Origin: Pedococcus aerophilus
GTDB lineage: Bacteria; Actinomycetota; Actinomycetes; Actinomycetales; Dermatophilaceae
DNA length: 64,000 nt
Assembly (NCBI RefSeq): GCF_039532215.1
Contig: NZ_BAAARN010000001.1
Span: 1,196,391 to 1,260,390 of the forward strand
Direction: 5' to 3'
This document shows, in pieces, positions 59,965-64,000 of the stretch (positions within the stretch are counted from its first letter, which is position 1; the number at the start of each line of letters is the position of its first letter). Made by a program: the position numbers and the translations under genes. Below the pieces are notes generated by a model. It saw only the letters and a list, made by a program, of their open reading frames with translations. It searched no databases and was not told where the DNA came from.

Positions 59965-62900
59965 TCACGGGGTCGTCGCGCTCGGCGCCGGCGTGGTCGC
60001 GCTGGCCGACGGAGACGGCGACACGGTGACGCTGCCGCCCTTCGGCGAGGCGGCCACGGCCCGCTTGATCGCGTCGTCGAGCTTCTTCTGCGCCGTGCCG
60101 TAGGCCGCGAAGTCGTTCTTGCGCAACGCTTCCTGGCCTTCGGCGTACGCCGCCTGGATGTCGGCGAGCGCGGCGGCCAGCGCAGCCGGGTCGGCCACCC
60201 CCGTGCCACCGGACGGGCTCGACGTGCTCGGGCTGGGCGTCGGGGTACCGCCGCTGGTGCTCGGGCTGGGCGTCGGGGTCGGCGTGCTTCCCGTGCCCGT
60301 GCCGCCACCGGTGCCGGAGTCACCCGCGGTGGCTCCAGAGTTTCCGCCGAAGAGTCCGTCGAGGGCTCCGTCGAGGGTGTCCGACCACGCGAGCTTGTTG
60401 CCGAACGCCACCACCGTGGCGCGGGACAGCGGGAACGCCGTGGTGCTGTTGGCGCTGACGTAGATCGGCTGGACGTAGAGCAGTCCGCCACCGACCGGGA
60501 GGGTCAGCAGGTTGCCGAGCGTCACCCGCGAGCCCTGCTGGCGCGCGTTGTTGAGGAACTGCGACAGCGTCAGGCTGAACGCGGCCGAGGTCTGGTTCGA
60601 CGAGTTGATGTCGTTCTGGACCTGGCCGGGTCCTCGGACCTGGCTGTCCTTCGGGAGCTCGAGCAGGCGCAGCGTGCCGTAGTCGGCGCTGGGCTTGCCC
60701 GCCGTCGTCCCCGCGTCGGCGTCCACCGACAGGAAGCCCGAGAGCACCTGGCGGTCACCGACCGGCTTGAAGGTCGTCGTCAGGGAGAACTTGGCAGCGT
60801 CCTGGTCGGGCATCTTCAGCGTCAGGTAGTACGGCGGCTGGTCGACGTTCCGCTGCTCCTGGGCCGGGTCCTCGGGGACCTCCCAGAAGTCCTGGCCGCC
60901 GTAGAAGGAGGCCGCGTCGGTGACGTGGTAGCGGGTGAGCAGCTGTCGCTGGACCTTGAACAGGTCCTCGGGGTAGCGCAGGTGCGACATGAGGTCGCCG
61001 CTGATCTCCGACATGGGGCGCACCGTGTTGTCGAAGGCCGCGCTCCACGCCTTGAGCACCGGGTCCTTGTCGTCCCACGAGTACAGCTTGACCGAGCCGT
61101 CGTACGCGTCCACGGTCGCCTTGACCGAGTTCCGCATGTAGTTGACCTTGCCCACGCCGATCGCCTGGACGGCGCTGGAGCGCGCGGTGACGGAGTCGGA
61201 CGTCGCGCTGTCGACCTCGGTCAGGCGCGAGTACGGGTAGTCCGCCGAGGTGGTGTAGCCGTCGATGATCCACTGGATCCGGCCGTCCACCACCGCGGGG
61301 TACGGGTTGCCGTCGGGGGTCAGCCACGGCGCCACCCGCTCGACGCGCTCGAGCGGCTCACGGTGGTCGAGGATGCGGCTGTTGTCGGTCACCGCGTCCG
61401 AGAGCAGGAGGTTGAGCTCGCGGTACTTCAGGGCGTACGCGGCCTGGCGCGGGAAGGAGCTGAGCGCGACGCCACCCTTGCCGGAGTAGGTGTTGTTCTT
61501 CTGCCCGGCAGCGCTGTTGTCGGGGTAGTCGAACTCGCGCGGCGAGGCACCTGCTGCCGCACCCACGATGGAGTAGGTCGGCGACTTCTCACCGAAGTAG
61601 ACGCGCGGCTCGTACTCCCCGAGGGCGCCCGACGGCGGGATGTTGCGCTCGTAGAAGACCGGCTCACCGTCGGCCGTGCGCTGGTTCCCGTACGCGGCGA
61701 CGGCGCCGTAGCCGTGGGTGTAGACCGTATGGTCGTTGAGCCAGTTGCGCTGGTTGTTCGGCACCCCGGCGAGGTCGAGCTCGCGGACGGCCACCACGGT
61801 GTCGCGGACCTTGCCGTCGACCTCGTAGCGGTCGACGTCGAGGGCGTCAGGGAAGGCGTAGTAGGACTTCACCGACTGGAGCTGCTTGAACGTCGGCGAC
61901 ACCACGATCGGGTCCACCAGGCGGATGCCGGGGATCGTCTCCGCGTCGTCGCGCAGCTGGCCCTGGCTGGCCTCGGTCGTCGCCGTGTACGGCGTGGTCT
62001 TGATGTCCTCGATGCCGTAGGCGGCGCGGGTCGCCTTGATGCTGCGCTCGATGTACGGCTGCTCCAGCGACTTCTCGGACGGGCGCACCTGGAAGCGCTG
62101 GACCAGCGCCGGGTAGATGTTGCCCACGACGAGGGAGGTGATGACGAGCAGCGCGACACCGACGACGGGCAGGCGCCACGAGCGCGTCCAGATCGAGGCG
62201 ATGAAGATGCCCGCCACCATGATCGCGGCCACGGCCAGGATCGCCTTGGCCGGCAGGACCGCGTTGGCGTCGGTGTACCTGATGCCGGTCAGCAGCGTGG
62301 AGTCCTTGGTGGACAACGAGTAGCGGTCGAACCAGTAGGTCGCTGCCCGCACGAGCACGAGGACCGCGACGAGGATCGCGAGGTGCGTCCGGGTGGCGCG
62401 AGTGGTGCGCTCGGCTCGCGTCTGGATCTGGAGCCCGCCGTAGACGTAGTGCGTGAACGCCGCGGCCAGCAGCGCCATGACGAGGGCCATGGTGAGGAAG
62501 CCCAGCAGGAACCGGATCCACGGCAGGGTGAAGACGAAGAAGGACAGGTCGAGGTTGAACTGCGGGTCCTTGGTGCCGAACGAGCTGCCGTTGCGCCAGA
62601 GCAGGAACGTCTGCCACTGCCCGGCGGCACCGGTGCCCGCGAGCAGGCCGAGGACGGCGGGGACCGCGATGATCGCGACCTTGCGCAGCGGCTCGATGGC
62701 CTCGCGGTACTGGTCGAGGCTCTGCTGCTGGGCCGTGACTGGCGCGTAGATCGGGCGCGTGCGGTAGGCGATGAGCAGGCTGGAGGCCACGAGAGCCGCG
62801 GTGATGACGAAGCCGATGACGAACAGCACGACCTTGGTGACCAGCTGCGTCGTGAAGACGTTGGTGTAGCCGACCGACTGGAACCACAGCACCTCGGTCC

Positions 62901-63102
62901 ACAGCGATGCGCCGATCGAGCCGAGGAAGCCGAGGACCACGAGGATGAGGATCGTCGGCGCCAGCGGGCCGCGACGCCTGCGGAAGTTCAGGGTCGGGGG
63001 GCGACGACCGCCGGCCCCTGCCCCACCGGGTCGCGGCGTGCCCTCGCCCCGACCGCCTTCGCCGCCCGGTCGGTCCTGCCCGAACCACTCTGAAGAACTC
63101 AC
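59965..63102 (-). CDS. UPF0182 family membrane protein
   Basis: A very large protein (1045 aa) conserved across actinobacteria. The first 45 residues are Gly/Arg-rich. Seven membrane helices lie within about residues 48-330 (LAPTILILVVLGFLGSIG and others). A long extracellular domain follows, with NWLNDHTVYTHGYGAVAAYGN and GDRQVLSGFLSVDADAG as typical blocks. The C-terminal 130 residues have a Pro/Thr/Ser repeat segment and a charged helix. It starts with GTG at 63102 without a clear ribosome site. Its role is unknown; no partner gene is adjacent. Confidence 0.93.
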   Translation of the reverse strand: MSSSEWFGQDRPGGEGGRGEGTPRPGGAGAGGRRPPTLNFRRRRGPLAPTILILVVLGFLGSIGASLWTEVLWFQSVGYTNVFTTQLVTKVVLFVIGFVITAALVASSLLIAYRTRPIYAPVTAQQQSLDQYREAIEPLRKVAIIAVPAVLGLLAGTGAAGQWQTFLLWRNGSSFGTKDPQFNLDLSFFVFTLPWIRFLLGFLTMALVMALLAAAFTHYVYGGLQIQTRAERTTRATRTHLAILVAVLVLVRAATYWFDRYSLSTKDSTLLTGIRYTDANAVLPAKAILAVAAIMVAGIFIASIWTRSWRLPVVGVALLVITSLVVGNIYPALVQRFQVRPSEKSLEQPYIERSIKATRAAYGIEDIKTTPYTATTEASQGQLRDDAETIPGIRLVDPIVVSPTFKQLQSVKSYYAFPDALDVDRYEVDGKVRDTVVAVRELDLAGVPNNQRNWLNDHTVYTHGYGAVAAYGNQRTADGEPVFYERNIPPSGALGEYEPRVYFGEKSPTYSIVGAAAGASPREFDYPDNSAAGQKNNTYSGKGGVALSSFPRQAAYALKYRELNLLLSDAVTDNSRILDHREPLERVERVAPWLTPDGNPYPAVVDGRIQWIIDGYTTSADYPYSRLTEVDSATSDSVTARSSAVQAIGVGKVNYMRNSVKATVDAYDGSVKLYSWDDKDPVLKAWSAAFDNTVRPMSEISGDLMSHLRYPEDLFKVQRQLLTRYHVTDAASFYGGQDFWEVPEDPAQEQRNVDQPPYYLTLKMPDQDAAKFSLTTTFKPVGDRQVLSGFLSVDADAGTTAGKPSADYGTLRLLELPKDSQVRGPGQVQNDINSSNQTSAAFSLTLSQFLNNARQQGSRVTLGNLLTLPVGGGLLYVQPIYVSANSTTAFPLSRATVVAFGNKLAWSDTLDGALDGLFGGNSGATAGDSGTGGGTGTGSTPTPTPSPSTSGGTPTPSPSTSSPSGGTGVADPAALAAALADIQAAYAEGQEALRKNDFAAYGTAQKKLDDAIKRAVAASPKGGSVTVSPSPSASATTPAPSATTP
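60224..60279. repeat. 23-bp direct repeat in the UPF0182 Pro/Thr/Ser region
   Basis: A 23-base unit at 60224-60246 recurs exactly at 60257-60279, ten bases apart. It encodes repeated Thr-Pro-Ser-Pro-Ser-Thr segments. Recent duplication is likely. Confidence 0.85.
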
Positions 63103-63333
63103 TCCACGCCCGATCTGCCTCGCCGCCTCCCACGATGGGGGCCTGCTGGTAGTGGGACCAACTTACCGAGCGCTGCTGTGGTTCCCACGCCCGCCTGCAT
63201 CACGCCTTGGTGTCGGCTGGCAACCCGCTGGGTATGCCGCGTGCCCACCTCGTGGACAACCCTGTCGGTCCCCCGTCGGCACGGCCGCGGGTGCCGTGCG
63301 CGCCGACGCGCCCGGATGCGGCACGATGGGCGC

Positions 63334-63870
63334 GTGAGCCAGACGTCCCAACCTGTCGCCGACCCGCTGTCCATCGCTGCCCTCGACACCGAGAAGCACG
63401 TCGCAGCCTCCGGCTGGGACCAGAACCCGCGACTCTTCGCCCTGGTGCCGACCTCCGACCTGGTGGCCCGCGAGCCGCACCTGCGCGCCCAGCTCAAGGG
63501 GGCCGACCTCGCCGAGGGCGCGCTCAGCGCCATCGAGCAGGAGGACCTGCCGAAGACCTCCAACCTCGAGTCGCTCCTCGGCGGCATCGCCTGGCCCGAG
63601 AGCGTCGTAGGCGCAGCCCTGGCCGTCGAGCGGATCGTCGTGCCGCCGGAGGCCGAGCGCGACCTCCCGGTGCACGCCGAGTCCGCCGTCGACGCCCTGG
63701 CGGCCCACCCCAAGCGTCAGGACGTCCGACTCCTCGTCGCGGTCACCCGTGACGGCCAGAGCCGGTGCCTGCTGCGCCAGCGCGCCCACGACCGCGACGA
63801 CCAGGTGGCCCTCGGCGAGGACATCGCCCCGGGCCTGGTCCACGCGCTGCGCGCCACCCTCCAGGGCTGA
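63334..63870 (+). CDS. PPA1309-like actinobacterial protein
   Basis: A 178-aa soluble protein found throughout actinobacteria. Recognisable stretches are AALDTEKHVAASGWDQNPRL at the start, LVPTSDL, SLLGGIAWPESVVGAALAVER, and VRLLVAVTRDGQSRCLLRQR. No catalytic motif can be named and function is unknown. It starts with GTG 63334, with CACGAT (a weak -10) 6 bases upstream and no ribosome site, so a leaderless message is possible. It is divergent from the UPF0182 gene and convergent with the YlbL-like gene, an arrangement I recall as conserved. Confidence 0.8.
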   Translation: MSQTSQPVADPLSIAALDTEKHVAASGWDQNPRLFALVPTSDLVAREPHLRAQLKGADLAEGALSAIEQEDLPKTSNLESLLGGIAWPESVVGAALAVERIVVPPEAERDLPVHAESAVDALAAHPKRQDVRLLVAVTRDGQSRCLLRQRAHDRDDQVALGEDIAPGLVHALRATLQG

Positions 63871-63874
63871 CCGA

Positions 63875-64000
63875 CTACTTCGTGCAGGTCGGCAGGCTGT
63901 CGGCCCGCCCGGCGGCGATGGCCTCGACCGAGTTCTTCGCCTCGTCGAACGTGCTTATCCGCACGACGGTCAGGCCGTCCGGCACGTGGTCGACGACCTC
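63875..64000 (-). CDS. YlbL-like PDZ/Lon-type protease (C-terminal fragment)
   Basis: Only the last 41 codons are in the window; the gene continues past the right edge. The visible end reads EVVDHVPDGLTVVRISTFDE and then AIAAGRADSLPTCTK, the usual end of actinobacterial YlbL-type proteins (membrane anchor, PDZ domain, Lon-like serine/lysine protease). The catalytic residues are outside the window. It is convergent with the PPA1309-like gene, 4 bp apart. Confidence 0.7.
   Translation of the reverse strand, partial: EVVDHVPDGLTVVRISTFDEAKNSVEAIAAGRADSLPTCTK

Noticed and set aside
59839-63093. A 1084-codon plus-strand open frame
   Set aside because: It is antisense to UPF0182, which has clear membrane helices and family blocks.

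Overview
The window is 64 kb of very GC-rich DNA with dense gene packing, many 4-bp ATGA/GTGA gene overlaps and frequent GTG starts. The gene set is that of a high-GC actinobacterium: SigR/RsrA, UPF0182, a PPA1309-like protein, a YlbL-type PDZ protein, RNase J, and an initiator tRNA of the mycobacterial type. The style resembles Micrococcales/Intrasporangiaceae, but that placement is inference. I see no phage, IS element or CRISPR array. No stretch longer than 300 bases lacks a gene or RNA.

Layout. 1-8.8 kb: the SigR/RsrA thiol-stress switch with a consensus SigR promoter, ferritin, an alpha/beta hydrolase plus SRAP DNA-repair pair, DoxX-like protein, aroA, rsgA, a frameshifted membrane-protein gene, a SodC-like secreted protein, and an ECF sigma factor coupled to a membrane protein. 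8.8-14.7 kb: a complete peptide ABC importer (dppA-B-C-D-F order, minus strand) with a hairpin after dppA. 14.9-23.0 kb: DUF2231 protein, hisN, a paired M16 protease operon, type II NADH dehydrogenase, a transglycosylase-like secreted protein, and a HIT/ogt pair.

23.1-32.1 kb: a lipid-modification operon (SDR, acyltransferase-like membrane protein, FAD amine-oxidase-like protein, DUF1365, two cyclopropane-synthase-like methyltransferases, DUF1295). It lies beside a divergent MerR regulator whose C-terminus carries the W-x9-EH plus HxxG signature of the B12-dependent light sensors CarH/LitR. 32.2-43.2 kb: a SNF2 helicase and an RpiR/MurR-type regulator. Divergent from these is an operon of solute-binding protein, two permeases, anhydro-MurNAc kinase, a serine beta-lactamase-like hydrolase and a double ATPase, which reads as muropeptide or amino-sugar recovery.

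43.4-51.6 kb: a PAS-ANTAR regulator, a copper-type cluster (lipoprotein, CopC, YcnI, His-rich membrane protein), an orphan response regulator, MerR beside a SulP transporter, and RNase J. 51.6-54.8 kb: a large PAS/GAF histidine kinase and a cupin. 54.8-59.7 kb: a reactive-sulfur module with a CstR-like repressor, DUF302, three rhodanese proteins (one fused to a persulfide-dioxygenase-like domain), two small proteins, a TauE/SafE exporter and CsoR/CstR-type operators. 59.7-64 kb: tRNA-fMet, UPF0182, the PPA1309-like gene and the end of a YlbL-like gene.
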